NCBI GenBank assembly: GCA_025464795.1
Contig: JAODNB010000064.1
Span: forward strand, 1-19,509
DNA length: 19,509 bases
From: Frankiales bacterium
GTDB lineage: Bacteria > Actinomycetota > Actinomycetes > Mycobacteriales > SCTD01
Reading direction: 5' to 3'
The first letter of the stretch is position 1; every line of letters begins with the position of its first letter. Below, piece after piece: positions 1 to 7,346 of the stretch. Both the position numbers and the translations under genes were made by a program. The notes under the pieces are model-generated. The model had not been told where the DNA came from and searched no databases. It saw nothing but the letters and a program-made list of their open reading frames with translations.

Positions 1-638
1 GGACCTGCGACGGAGGGGTCCCCGTCGTCGTAGGCCTGCTGCAGCACGAAGGACGACCCGACCTGCTTGAGCACCCACTCGGCTGCCGCGGAAGGAGCCG
101 TCGCGTCGATGACCTGGTCCCCGCGGATCTGCGCGACGAGCGGCGCGGTGCCGACCTCGACAGCGCTGATGCCGGTGTCGACGGCCGTGTCGGCCGGGCC
201 GCGGACGGCCCGCTCGTACTCGTCACCGGTGCCCGCGAGCGTGCCCTTGACCGCGAGCGCCGCCTCCTGGGTGGGGAGGGGCTGAGCTGCGGTGGCGAGG
301 AAGTCGGAGTGCGAGCCGAGCAGGAGGTACTTGCCCAGGTCGAAGGCCTGGAAGTGGAACGGCTCGCCGCGCGTGCCCGAGGCGGCGAACAGCGTTCCGG
401 TCCGGGTCACGAGCTTGCCGGAGGCGACCGAGGCGAGCGCGAAGCAGCCGTTCGCGGGGGCGTACCGGTCGGCCGCGGAGGGCGTACGGGGTTCCACCAG
501 CGTGATCACGCCCTTGGCGAGGGCGTCCTTCAGGCCCTGCGCGGTGGGCGTGGTGCGAGTGGCGGCCTGGGACAGGCTGGTGAAGGAGCCCGCGGCGACC
601 ACGGAGGCGACGGCGAGGGCGATCAGGGGGCGGCGCAT
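1..638 (-). CDS. Secreted protein of unknown function, 3' end cut off by the window start
   Basis: An open frame reads leftward from an ATG at 638 to the window edge without a stop, giving at least 212 residues. It opens with a clear signal peptide: MRRP, a hydrophobic run to about residue 20, and a likely cut after SLSQA (about residue 25). The mature part has a NGCFAL motif near residue 64 and a LGKYLLLGSHSDFL motif near residue 102. These motifs remind me of the leader region of secreted M19 dipeptidase/amidohydrolase-type proteins in actinobacteria, but the catalytic part would lie outside the window, so I do not assign a function. It is the last visible gene of the minus-strand run, 52 bases after the CBM48-like gene. 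No good Shine-Dalgarno is present; an 8-bp inverted repeat (641-668) sits just upstream. The coding call is firm because the alternative plus-strand frames read as low-complexity shadow. Confidence 0.75.
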   Translation of the reverse strand, partial: MRRPLIALAVASVVAAGSFTSLSQAATRTTPTAQGLKDALAKGVITLVEPRTPSAADRYAPANGCFALASVASGKLVTRTGTLFAASGTRGEPFHFQAFDLGKYLLLGSHSDFLATAAQPLPTQEAALAVKGTLAGTGDEYERAVRGPADTAVDTGISAVEVGTAPLVAQIRGDQVIDATAPSAAAEWVLKQVGSSFVLQQAYDDGDPSVAG

Positions 639-640
639 GC

Positions 641-668
641 CCGTTTCAACGAGCGGGATGTGAAACGG
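641..668. repeat. Perfect 8-bp inverted repeat just upstream of the secreted-protein start
   Basis: CCGTTTCA (641-648) and TGAAACGG (661-668) are exact reverse complements separated by 12 bases. They end two bases before the ATG at 638 (minus strand). In RNA the hairpin would cover the region where a ribosome site should be, and no strong Shine-Dalgarno is visible. It could be an operator or a hairpin that limits translation. No T-run follows, so I do not call it a terminator. Confidence 0.5.
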
Positions 669-690
669 TCGCGGGTCAGAAGGTGCGAGC

Positions 691-969
691 TCAGACCTGG
701 ACGAGGCCGTTCGTGGTGCCCTGGTCGTTCTCCGCGTAGCTGTCGGCCGCCTCGTCGTCGAACCACTCGCCCGAGGCCGTGACGTAGCGGAAGGCCACGG
801 TCTCACCTGCTGGGACGGTGACGGTGGCCCGCAGCGAGCCGTCCTTCGCCTTCTTGAGCGGCTCGCGCTGCCAGTCGTTGAAGGTGCCCGCCACGAACAG
901 CGGCTCCTCCCGCGGAACCTGGACGAACGTGACTTGCACCTTGTCCAGGCGCTTGCGCTTCACGATCAC
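691..969 (-). CDS. Small CBM48 / isoamylase N-terminal-like protein (glycogen-binding fold)
   Basis: This 92-residue protein is a single early-set beta-sandwich module, as found in AMPK-beta glycogen-binding domains and at the N-terminus of glycogen branching and debranching enzymes. Sequence signs are the FVAGTFNDWQ motif (about residues 28-37), basic residues after it, a VPAGETVAFRYV strand pair near 59-70, and a WFDDEAADSYAENDQG segment near 74-89 resembling the usual W-x-x-D-P/N-A loop. No signal peptide is seen, so it is probably cytoplasmic. I start it at the GTG at 969 because GAGAGG lies 8 bases upstream and the frame above that is arginine-rich shadow. It follows the lysyl oxidase gene by 23 bases and is probably cotranscribed. 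Its link to extracellular partners is unclear; it may bind glycogen or another glucan. Confidence 0.85.
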   Translation of the reverse strand: MIVKRKRLDKVQVTFVQVPREEPLFVAGTFNDWQREPLKKAKDGSLRATVTVPAGETVAFRYVTASGEWFDDEAADSYAENDQGTTNGLVQV

Positions 970-992
970 GGATGGAGCCTCTCGCACGCGTG

Positions 993-2450
993 TTACCGGT
1001 CGGTGAACACCTTCTTGTTCGGGTCCCACGGGCTTGTTCCCTGTCCGCGCTCGATGATGCGAACGGAGTCGCCCGTGATCTGGACGTAAGCGTAGGCGGC
1101 GTTGTCCTTCTCGTTCGACTCGAGGACGTGGTTCTTGATGTCCACGACGGTGCGCACGACGTACAGGCCGTCGCCGTTGCCGGCGAACTCGACGTACTGG
1201 CCGGGCCGCTGCCAGCGGTAGACGTCGCCCCAACCCACGCTCAGGCCGAAGGTGGAGGCCCCGACCGAGCGAGAGCTGCTGACGCCCTCAACGTACTGGC
1301 CGTCCTCCTGGCTGAACGTGGACCAGTCGGCGAACAGCTGGTCAGCGGGGCTGAACCCGGACTTCGTGCCCCTGCCCGCGGGGGTGAGCCGGTGGCCCGA
1401 CCCAACGCTGTAGATCGAGTAGTCCAGGATGTCCTGGTAGTGGTAGTGCGCGTGGGTCTTGTGGAACAGGAACGTCCCCGCCGCCCGCTCGGTCACCGAC
1501 CCGTCGCTCCAGTGCACGTACTGCGTGACGGGACCCTCCGCGACGAGGCCGAGGCCGTGCTCCGCCGGGAAGTAGGCGAGGTCCATCGGGCCGGCGCCCG
1601 CGTTGCGCGGACCGGTCGTGAGGCGCAGGCAGCGCTTCGCACCGGACTCCACCGACTCGTCCGCCGCGCAGCTCACGGGGTGCTCGCCGAGGACGTCCAA
1701 CGGCGGGTTGACGGTGTCCGGTGGGTAGAGCCCGTTCAACGGGTTGGCCGGTGCTACGAACCCGAACTCGTACGGCGGTGTCGCCTGCAGGTTCGGCAGC
1801 AGCGCCGTCTTCTTCGCGTACGGGACCGGCTTGGCCTCTGCCTTGGCCCGCAGCCGGAACGCGGCGTACGCGGCGTTGCGGGGGACGACCCGCACCGTGT
1901 AGGTCCCCTTCGCGGGCTTGGCCAGGAACAGCTCGGTGTTGAAGCGGTTGTCGTTCGTCGCGGAGCCGACCGTGGTGCCGCTCGCGTCGATCAGCTCGAC
2001 CGTGAAGGACGACTCGCGCGAAGGCGTGTCGATCCCCACCCGCAGCCGGTAGGCCGCACCGGTCAGCACCAGCCGGTAGGACCAGCAGTGCGTGACCTCG
2101 CACGCCGCAGACGTCGGCAGCTGCGAGGTGACGACCTGCTGCGCGACGTAGCCGCCCTGCCAGAACGTCGCCATGCCCACGCCGAGCCTGCCCACGACGC
2201 TGCCCTCCTGGGCAGCGGGGGCCTTCATCGCCGAAGCGCCCCAGAACGCCAGCGCGTCCGCGCGCCCGTCTGCTGCCGTGCGGCGCGCCACCCGCGTCGT
2301 GTCGGCGAGCGACGCGAACTGGGGGCTGAGCCCGTGGCCGTCCGGGGCCACGAGAGCCGGGTGGGGCACGACCGAGGGCGCGCCCGCCAGGGCGTGGGCT
2401 CCAGCGAGGGCCGTGACGGCGAGGGAGGCGAGAGCGAGGTGTCGGCGCAT
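993..2450 (-). CDS. Secreted bacterial lysyl oxidase homologue (copper/LTQ amine oxidase)
   Basis: This 485-residue protein has a signal peptide (residues 1 to about 24), a PPC-like beta domain around 95-205, and a C-terminal lysyl oxidase domain (about 215-465). The copper motif of animal LOX, W-H-S-C-H-Q-H-Y-H, is matched by FHKTHAHYH with H333, H335 and H337 in the three ligand positions. K363 (GTKSGFS) and Y411 (GDVYRWQRPGQYVE) line up with the lysine and tyrosine that form the lysyl tyrosylquinone cofactor. ESNEKDN (444-450) matches the conserved ES-x-x-x-N-N end of the domain. If active it would oxidize primary amines such as lysine side chains outside the cell, giving aldehydes and H2O2. 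GAGAGGA precedes the ATG. It lies 81 bases after the DUF4262 gene, in a gap with a TTGACA box and a palindrome, and before a CBM48-like gene. Family membership is firm; the substrate is unknown. Confidence 0.9.
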   Translation of the reverse strand: MRRHLALASLAVTALAGAHALAGAPSVVPHPALVAPDGHGLSPQFASLADTTRVARRTAADGRADALAFWGASAMKAPAAQEGSVVGRLGVGMATFWQGGYVAQQVVTSQLPTSAACEVTHCWSYRLVLTGAAYRLRVGIDTPSRESSFTVELIDASGTTVGSATNDNRFNTELFLAKPAKGTYTVRVVPRNAAYAAFRLRAKAEAKPVPYAKKTALLPNLQATPPYEFGFVAPANPLNGLYPPDTVNPPLDVLGEHPVSCAADESVESGAKRCLRLTTGPRNAGAGPMDLAYFPAEHGLGLVAEGPVTQYVHWSDGSVTERAAGTFLFHKTHAHYHYQDILDYSIYSVGSGHRLTPAGRGTKSGFSPADQLFADWSTFSQEDGQYVEGVSSSRSVGASTFGLSVGWGDVYRWQRPGQYVEFAGNGDGLYVVRTVVDIKNHVLESNEKDNAAYAYVQITGDSVRIIERGQGTSPWDPNKKVFTDR

Positions 2451-2472
2451 GTCCTCTCAGTTCACGCTCCGG

Positions 2473-2501
2473 CACGTGGAACCTGCGAGGTTCCGTGTCA
2501 A
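2473..2501 (-). promoter_or_regulatory. TTGACA box plus GGAACCT-CGC-AGGTTCC palindrome upstream of the lysyl oxidase gene
   Basis: On the minus strand a perfect TTGACA occupies 2501-2496. Directly after it is a 17-base palindrome with 7-bp arms and a 3-base centre (2494-2478). The palindrome fills the expected spacer between -35 and -10, the usual place for an operator. The hexamer at the -10 distance is CACGTG, which is a poor -10, so a promoter is not proven. The palindrome could instead be a short RNA hairpin after the DUF4262 gene. The position, 28 bases before the lysyl oxidase ATG, favours separate control of that gene. Confidence 0.4.
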
Positions 2502-2531
2502 CTCTGGAAGACGTTCGTGTTTCGCTGCGCA

Positions 2532-2975
2532 CTACCCCGCTCTCCGCAGGTCGACCGCTCCCAGGAGCTCCTGGCGCTGCGCGGGACCTGCTTCCCAGGG
2601 CCACCTCCCCAGGCTGTCCGCCCAGACGAGCTGCAGGGCGCTGACCCGGTCGCCGTAGAGCGTCCTCGCCACCCGCAACCTGCGCGCATGCGCGACCTGC
2701 ACCACCCGGAGCGCCGGTCCGAGCAGCAGGTCGCACCGGGTCCCCGCTCTCGGCTGGCTCTCACCTGCCAGGACCGCCTCGATGAGGTCGTAGGCCTCGT
2801 CCGGAGGCTTCCCCGTGACCGCCAGCTCCGGCTGCCCGACCTCGGTCAGACCGATCGTGTAGGTCAGGGCGCGACCGCCCTGCACGGCCCAGCCGCTCAG
2901 GGCGATCGTCGGGACCACGATCTCCTCGACGTAGTCCGCGTAGCTCTTGTCCGGGTGCTCGCACATCCAGCACAT
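2532..2975 (-). CDS. DUF4262 domain protein
   Basis: This 147-residue protein has the hallmarks of DUF4262: the MCWMCEHPDKSYADY opening with paired cysteines C2 and C5, then SGWAVQGG (about 27-34), TYTIGLTEVGQPELAVTG (about 38-55) and PPDEAYDLI. The family is common in actinobacteria and has no established biochemical role. The C-terminal half keeps a YGDRVSALQLVWAD segment and W-P-W, as in relatives. There is no signal peptide, so it is cytoplasmic. The start is well placed, with GAGGAGG (2980-2986) 4 bases before the ATG. It follows the methyltransferase gene by 52 bases on the same strand and precedes the lysyl oxidase gene. The N-terminal C-x-x-C could bind metal or be redox active, but this is only a suggestion. 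Confidence 0.88.
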   Translation of the reverse strand: MCWMCEHPDKSYADYVEEIVVPTIALSGWAVQGGRALTYTIGLTEVGQPELAVTGKPPDEAYDLIEAVLAGESQPRAGTRCDLLLGPALRVVQVAHARRLRVARTLYGDRVSALQLVWADSLGRWPWEAGPAQRQELLGAVDLRRAG

Positions 2976-3027
2976 GGGTCCTCCTCAGGTAGGGAAGGAC
3001 CACCGTCGAGCGGGGGTCCGACAGCCC

Positions 3028-3636
3028 TCAGGGGTTCTCCACAGGCAGCGTGAACACCCGCACCCGCTTGACCGGAACTCCTTCGAGCTCGCGGGTCGTC
3101 GCGATGTCATAGGCCGCCACCTCGACCAGGCCCTGCTGCGGCAGGTAGTCGCGCCCTGGGTCCCCGAGCAGCACCCGCGTCCCCTGGATCCAGCTCAGCA
3201 CCCGGGTCGCCATGTCCCGCTCGTAGAGCACGTCGCCTGCCAGCACGAGGTCGACGTGGGGCACCTGCCCCTCGAGCAGGTCCAGGCCCGTCCACATCAC
3301 GGACACGTCGTTGGCGAGGCAGTTCTGCGCGACGACCTCCTCGGTGAGCGGGTCGATGTCGGCTGCCAGCACCGACGCTGCACCGGCCCTCATCGCGGCG
3401 ATCGCGACCAGACCTGATCCGGTGGCGAGGTCCAGCACCCGCTTGCCCTTCACGGCGGACGGGTTGTCCAGCACGTACCGGGCCAGCGCCTGACCCCCGA
3501 GCCAGGGGAACGCCCAGTACGGCGGAGCGGTCGTCCCCACCGCCTCCCAGAGCCCGTGCATGTCGTCGGCCTGATGCAGCACCACCTCGGGGACGAACGG
3601 CACCGGCTCGAGGGCCAACCAGGACGCGTGCTTCAC
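3028..3636 (-). CDS. Class I SAM-dependent methyltransferase (ETFB-lysine / nicotinamide methyltransferase-like)
   Basis: This 202-residue protein has the Rossmann methyltransferase pattern: motif I VLDLATGSG (67-75), an acidic residue pair in AADIDP (91-96) ending strand two, and LVLAGDVLYE (130-139) as motif IV. The N-terminal LALEPVPFVPEVVLH and the PPYWAFPWLGGQALARYVLD segment are typical of a bacterial family related to ETFB lysine methyltransferase (METTL20-like), often annotated as nicotinamide N-methylase-like. The true substrate is likely a protein lysine or a small molecule and cannot be told from sequence. I start at the GTG at 3636: the reading frame upstream is proline/arginine-rich shadow of the neighbouring gene. 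This start lies 10 bases after the stop of the LPATG protein gene, so translation is probably coupled, with no strong Shine-Dalgarno of its own. Confidence 0.85.
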   Translation of the reverse strand: MKHASWLALEPVPFVPEVVLHQADDMHGLWEAVGTTAPPYWAFPWLGGQALARYVLDNPSAVKGKRVLDLATGSGLVAIAAMRAGAASVLAADIDPLTEEVVAQNCLANDVSVMWTGLDLLEGQVPHVDLVLAGDVLYERDMATRVLSWIQGTRVLLGDPGRDYLPQQGLVEVAAYDIATTRELEGVPVKRVRVFTLPVENP

Positions 3637-3646
3637 GGCAGCAGCA

Positions 3647-5308
3647 TCACACCCGGCGGCGCACCGCTCCGGCGAGGACCAGGGCGACGAGGCCGCCGAG
3701 CAGCAGGGCGGTCGGGGCGCCTGTCGCCGGCAGGGCACTGCGAGCTGCCGGCGCTGGAGCGGCGGCGGGCCTGGTGACCGGCGCCTTCGCGCAGCCCGGG
3801 TGGTAGGGCCGCTCTGCCGGCTCCGCCACCAGCGGCGGCTCGGGTGCCGCCTGGAACTGGCCCGGCGGGACGATCGGGCCCGTTCCCAGGTAGGTCGACC
3901 CGGTGGTCGCGAAGCCCAGGGACGCGGCCTGCGCGACGTGCTGGTTGACCAGGTCTGCGCCGAAGTGCGGGTTGATGGTGAAGACGCCCTCGTCGCCGCC
4001 GTCGGCAAGCGCGACGAGCGGGTACTCGTACAACGGTGGCGAGTAGCCGACCTGGTCCTGAGCGAGCCCCACCACCAGGGTCGCGCGGGCCTGAACCCGC
4101 TTCGCGACCTCGAGCTGGTTCTGCGGGTAGCCCTCGGCCGGCACCGTGGCGATCGCGAGGTCCCCGACGCGCAGCAGGTCGGCCTCCACCCGGACGATCG
4201 AGCCGGTCGTGTAGGGCGGCAGGACGGAGCGCATCAGGCCCCCGACGGCGGGCGGGCCACCGGGCGTGGGCACGCCGGCCTCGTCGTAGAACAGCGCCAC
4301 CAGGGCGGGATCCTCGACCTCCTGCTGCAAGAAGGCCTGCGCCGCCGCGACCTGCCCACCGAGGACGGGCTTCGCGCCAGCCAGGGCTGTCAGGACTCGG
4401 CGCGTCAGGATGTCGCCGTAGGCCGCCACCTGGTCCAGCGGCTTGCTGCTCTTGGGGACCTGCCCCTTGGGGAAGCGGGTCTGGGTCCGCCCCATCGCTC
4501 CCGGGAGGATCACCGGCACGTCGCCGGGCAGCCGCTGCTCGAGGTTCGTCGCGACTCGGCCTGGCCAGTCCGGGTCGATGGCGTCCCGGCCCCGTGCGTC
4601 CTTCACCTCCGCCGCCGCGGTGGCGTGGATGCTGGCGTTCACGACCGTCGTGATGGGCCTGCAGTCGGTCAGTCCGACCGCCTGGACGACGCGCAGCGTG
4701 GTGTCGATCGGGTAGTCCTTCGGATCACTGCCGACCTGCGTGACCGTGCTCTGGAGGAAGCCGACGTCTGCGGTGCCCAGCAGGACCTTCGCGGGCCGCA
4801 GTGCACGGACGGCGTCGGTGATCGAGCGGACCGCCTGCGCCTTCACCCGGGACAGGTACGGCACCTTGTTGTTCGGCTGCGAGCCGCCACCCCAGACCCC
4901 GACGCTGTCCGGGCTGTTGTGGGTGTGAGTCGAGGCCACCACCAGGTGCGCGGCAGGAACGCCGGTCGCCCGGGCCGCGGCAGCCCGGATGCCGTCCGTG
5001 CCGTAGCCCTCCCCGGTCAGGGGGTCTTCCTTGTACGCGGCGAAGTACCCCTGGCTGTCGAGGGAGGTGATCACCACCGTGGTTCCGGTCGCGCACGACC
5101 GGATCGCGACGGAGCGCGCCCAGAACGGGTGCGCCGCGGAGTAGCCGAGGCGCCCGATGCTGTAGGCAGCCTCCCCCACTGGCCACGCGGTGGGGGTGAT
5201 GTCCGCCTTGGCCGCGCCGACGAGCAGCTCGCTCGGACACCGGCTGGCGGCGGAAGCCGGGACGGCAGGCGCGAGCAGGAGCAGGGCGACGAGCAGCCGC
5301 TTCAGCAC
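3647..5308 (-). CDS. Exported ceramidase-like protein with LPATG cell-wall sorting signal
   Basis: This 553-residue protein belongs to the neutral/alkaline non-lysosomal ceramidase N-terminal family. A signal peptide (1 to about 21) precedes a mature start near RCPSELLVGAAKADITP, the family's usual opening. Candidate zinc ligands are H60 (AAHPFWAR), H128 or H130 (STHTH), E392 (VPAEGYP) and a tyrosine in QDQVGYSPPLYEY (Y422/Y427). The loop that carries the nucleophilic serine in true ceramidases (G-D-V-S-P-N) reads GAMGRTQTRFP here, so amidase activity by the standard mechanism is doubtful. The C-terminus is a sortase signal: a Pro/Ala-rich linker (about 508-525), LPATG (526-530), a hydrophobic stretch and RRR. 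The GTG start at 5308 overlaps the stop of the upstream paralogue by 7 bases. No sortase gene is in the window. The substrate is unknown. Confidence 0.87.
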   Translation of the reverse strand: MLKRLLVALLLLAPAVPASAASRCPSELLVGAAKADITPTAWPVGEAAYSIGRLGYSAAHPFWARSVAIRSCATGTTVVITSLDSQGYFAAYKEDPLTGEGYGTDGIRAAAARATGVPAAHLVVASTHTHNSPDSVGVWGGGSQPNNKVPYLSRVKAQAVRSITDAVRALRPAKVLLGTADVGFLQSTVTQVGSDPKDYPIDTTLRVVQAVGLTDCRPITTVVNASIHATAAAEVKDARGRDAIDPDWPGRVATNLEQRLPGDVPVILPGAMGRTQTRFPKGQVPKSSKPLDQVAAYGDILTRRVLTALAGAKPVLGGQVAAAQAFLQQEVEDPALVALFYDEAGVPTPGGPPAVGGLMRSVLPPYTTGSIVRVEADLLRVGDLAIATVPAEGYPQNQLEVAKRVQARATLVVGLAQDQVGYSPPLYEYPLVALADGGDEGVFTINPHFGADLVNQHVAQAASLGFATTGSTYLGTGPIVPPGQFQAAPEPPLVAEPAERPYHPGCAKAPVTRPAAAPAPAARSALPATGAPTALLLGGLVALVLAGAVRRRV

Positions 5309-7284
5309 GTCCGGCGCACCCCGTCATGGGCGTTCTGCGCGGCCAGCGGGTGCTCGCCCGTGCCGCTCGGGTAGGTGACGGTGTTCGTCACGTCCTGACC
5401 GGACCGGACGTGCACGACGGCGTCCCACGTCGCGGTCGTGCCGGGCAGGGAGGCGTGCAACCGGTAGTCCCCTGCGCAACGCACCACGACGGTGGCGAAC
5501 TGGGTGTCGTCGCCGTTGACGACGACCGGCCTGCCGTCGAAGGTGACGACCGGACGGCCGGAGGGCACCTCGGCCCCGGGGACGCCGTACTCCGACCCGC
5601 GGGCGTGGTTCCAGTAGATGCCGAGCGGGATCTGCCAGCCCTTCAAGGGATCTCGCAGCCCTTGCGGGTACGCCCACACCTGGATGCCGGCCTTCTTCAG
5701 GTAGCGGAGGTGGTCGTTGCCCGCTGCCGCGGTGAGCGAGGCGGCCGTCTCGTCGACGGCGAAGCCGAGGGCGTGGCCGTTGAGGACCTGCGCCTGGATG
5801 TTCTGCTGCGCCAGGGTGGGGCCGAGGTTGTAGAGGTAGTGGTCGGCGGAGTAGTACAGCGTCTGGGGGTGCGCCCACTCCTCGAAGTAGTAGCCGAGCT
5901 GGTCCTGCGCGTTGCCCACCACAAAGGTGCTGGCGGCACCCTTCAGCACGTCGCGGATGGCCTCCGTCACGTGCGGGAACGCCTCGCCGGGCTCGCTCGC
6001 CACCGCGACGTCGCCGATCCGCAGCGTTGTGAACCAGACGCCCACCGCGCCGCCAGTGAGGTAGGGCGGCACGATCGCCCGGTCGGCCGTGACGTTGCCG
6101 GCGACTGCCCCGTCGTGCGTCACCAGCGGGATCTCCGGCGGCAGCGCGTGGCCGTACATCAAGCCGAGGAGCAGCGGGTTGTCCGACGCCACCAGCTGGT
6201 AGGACTCCGCCCCGGCGACCTTCCCGCTGACCATGCCGTGGCCGTGGTGCTGGAGGGCCTCGACCGCGGTGGCTCCCACCAGGGCGCCGAGCCGGTCGAA
6301 GACGTCGTAGGCCTCCGGATAGCCACGGCCGTTGCCCTGACGCGCCGCAGGTGCCGGCCGCGGGTCCTTGGGCAGCCGGCGGTCGTCGCCCTGCATCGGC
6401 GTCGTCTGGTCGCCGAGGGTGCCCGGCACGACGATGCCGACCCCGCCCTGGTGCGCCTCCAGCCAGCGAGCCGCAGCGCCGAAGTGCTCGCTGTTCATCT
6501 CGGGCAGGTCCGGGCCGTAGCCGATGTTGCCGTGCGCCGGGACGCTCACCCAGGTCGCGACGGTCCGGCCCTTGGCCCTGGCCTGCAGCACCGACAGCTG
6601 GCCGTCGATCGGCCAGCCCTCGTTGGCGTTGGACTGCCCGACGGTCACGTCGTTGACGTAGCCGATGTCGCCGGTGGCCCACCGCAGCGTCGCCGGCTGC
6701 GACGCCCGCGCGGCGGCGACGATCGCCGCCAGCGTCTGGTCGTAGACCAGCCGCAGGTAGGCGGTGTTGGTGTTGGCCCACAACCCGACCACCGTGGGGC
6801 AGGCGTGGCAGTGGTTGCTGTTCACGATAATGTCCGCCGCCGTGACGGGCACCGACCCGGGGAGGCTGCTGAGCTGCGCGGCCGCTTCCTGGCGCAGCTC
6901 GGTGAGTCCGAGGCGGTGGCCCTGCTGGTATCCCGCGAACCACCCCTCCAACGGGACGCTGGCGAGCACGACGGCCCGGCCCTGACCGCGGACGTAGAGC
7001 GCGCGGGCGTCGAGGTCGTCGTGAGCCCGGACCCTGGTGGTGCCGTGCTGGCAGCCGAGGCAGTCGCCGTACCCGCCGACGTGCGTGGCTTGCGCCTGGC
7101 TGCGCGGTCGAATGCTCCGGACCGCGGCCCCGACGCTGAAGCCTGCCCTGCTCCCGCTGCCGGTGGTCACGGTCGACGCAGCCGCGGGGCTGCTCTTCCC
7201 AGGCGCCGGAGCGACCGCCGCAGCTGCGTGCCCCGCGACGAGGAGCACGGGCACGAGCAGCAGAGCGGGCAGCAGGCGCTTCAT
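5302..7284 (-). CDS. Exported ceramidase-like protein, paralogue of the downstream LPATG protein
   Basis: This 660-residue protein starts with a signal peptide (MKRLLPALLLVPVLLVAGHA) and has the ceramidase N-terminal fold to about residue 515, then a C-terminal beta-rich region (about 575-645) absent from its neighbour. Candidate metal ligands are H88 (RAHDDLDAR), H158 and H160 (SNHCHACP), E434 (EPGEAFP) and Y465/Y466 (QDQLGYYFEEW). The loop equivalent to the ceramidase serine loop reads GTLGDQTTPM, with threonine where serine is usual. Two C-x-x-C pairs, C75/C78 and C159/C162, flank the predicted metal site, and C603/C660 may form a disulfide. I start at the ATG at 7284; the ATG at 7293 is an alternative with a poorer ribosome site. 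It is the first gene of the minus-strand run, divergent from the PucR-type regulator, with no LPXTG, so it is probably released from the cell. Confidence 0.85.
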   Translation of the reverse strand: MKRLLPALLLVPVLLVAGHAAAAVAPAPGKSSPAAASTVTTGSGSRAGFSVGAAVRSIRPRSQAQATHVGGYGDCLGCQHGTTRVRAHDDLDARALYVRGQGRAVVLASVPLEGWFAGYQQGHRLGLTELRQEAAAQLSSLPGSVPVTAADIIVNSNHCHACPTVVGLWANTNTAYLRLVYDQTLAAIVAAARASQPATLRWATGDIGYVNDVTVGQSNANEGWPIDGQLSVLQARAKGRTVATWVSVPAHGNIGYGPDLPEMNSEHFGAAARWLEAHQGGVGIVVPGTLGDQTTPMQGDDRRLPKDPRPAPAARQGNGRGYPEAYDVFDRLGALVGATAVEALQHHGHGMVSGKVAGAESYQLVASDNPLLLGLMYGHALPPEIPLVTHDGAVAGNVTADRAIVPPYLTGGAVGVWFTTLRIGDVAVASEPGEAFPHVTEAIRDVLKGAASTFVVGNAQDQLGYYFEEWAHPQTLYYSADHYLYNLGPTLAQQNIQAQVLNGHALGFAVDETAASLTAAAGNDHLRYLKKAGIQVWAYPQGLRDPLKGWQIPLGIYWNHARGSEYGVPGAEVPSGRPVVTFDGRPVVVNGDDTQFATVVVRCAGDYRLHASLPGTTATWDAVVHVRSGQDVTNTVTYPSGTGEHPLAAQNAHDGVRRTC

Positions 7285-7346
7285 GACCTCCATGTTCGCG
7301 TTCCGGGCCCGTTTCGCCTGCTGTTCAGCGTCAGGACTACGCTCCG

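Noticed and set aside
2977..3001. GGTCC/GGACC inverted repeat between the methyltransferase and DUF4262 genes
   Set aside because: Short arms, long spacer, and it overlaps the DUF4262 ribosome site; no T-run for a terminator.
972..3053. Plus-strand open frame of 693 codons
   Set aside because: Arg/Val/His-rich composition without any domain; it is the antisense shadow of the lysyl oxidase and DUF4262 genes, whose motifs are clear.
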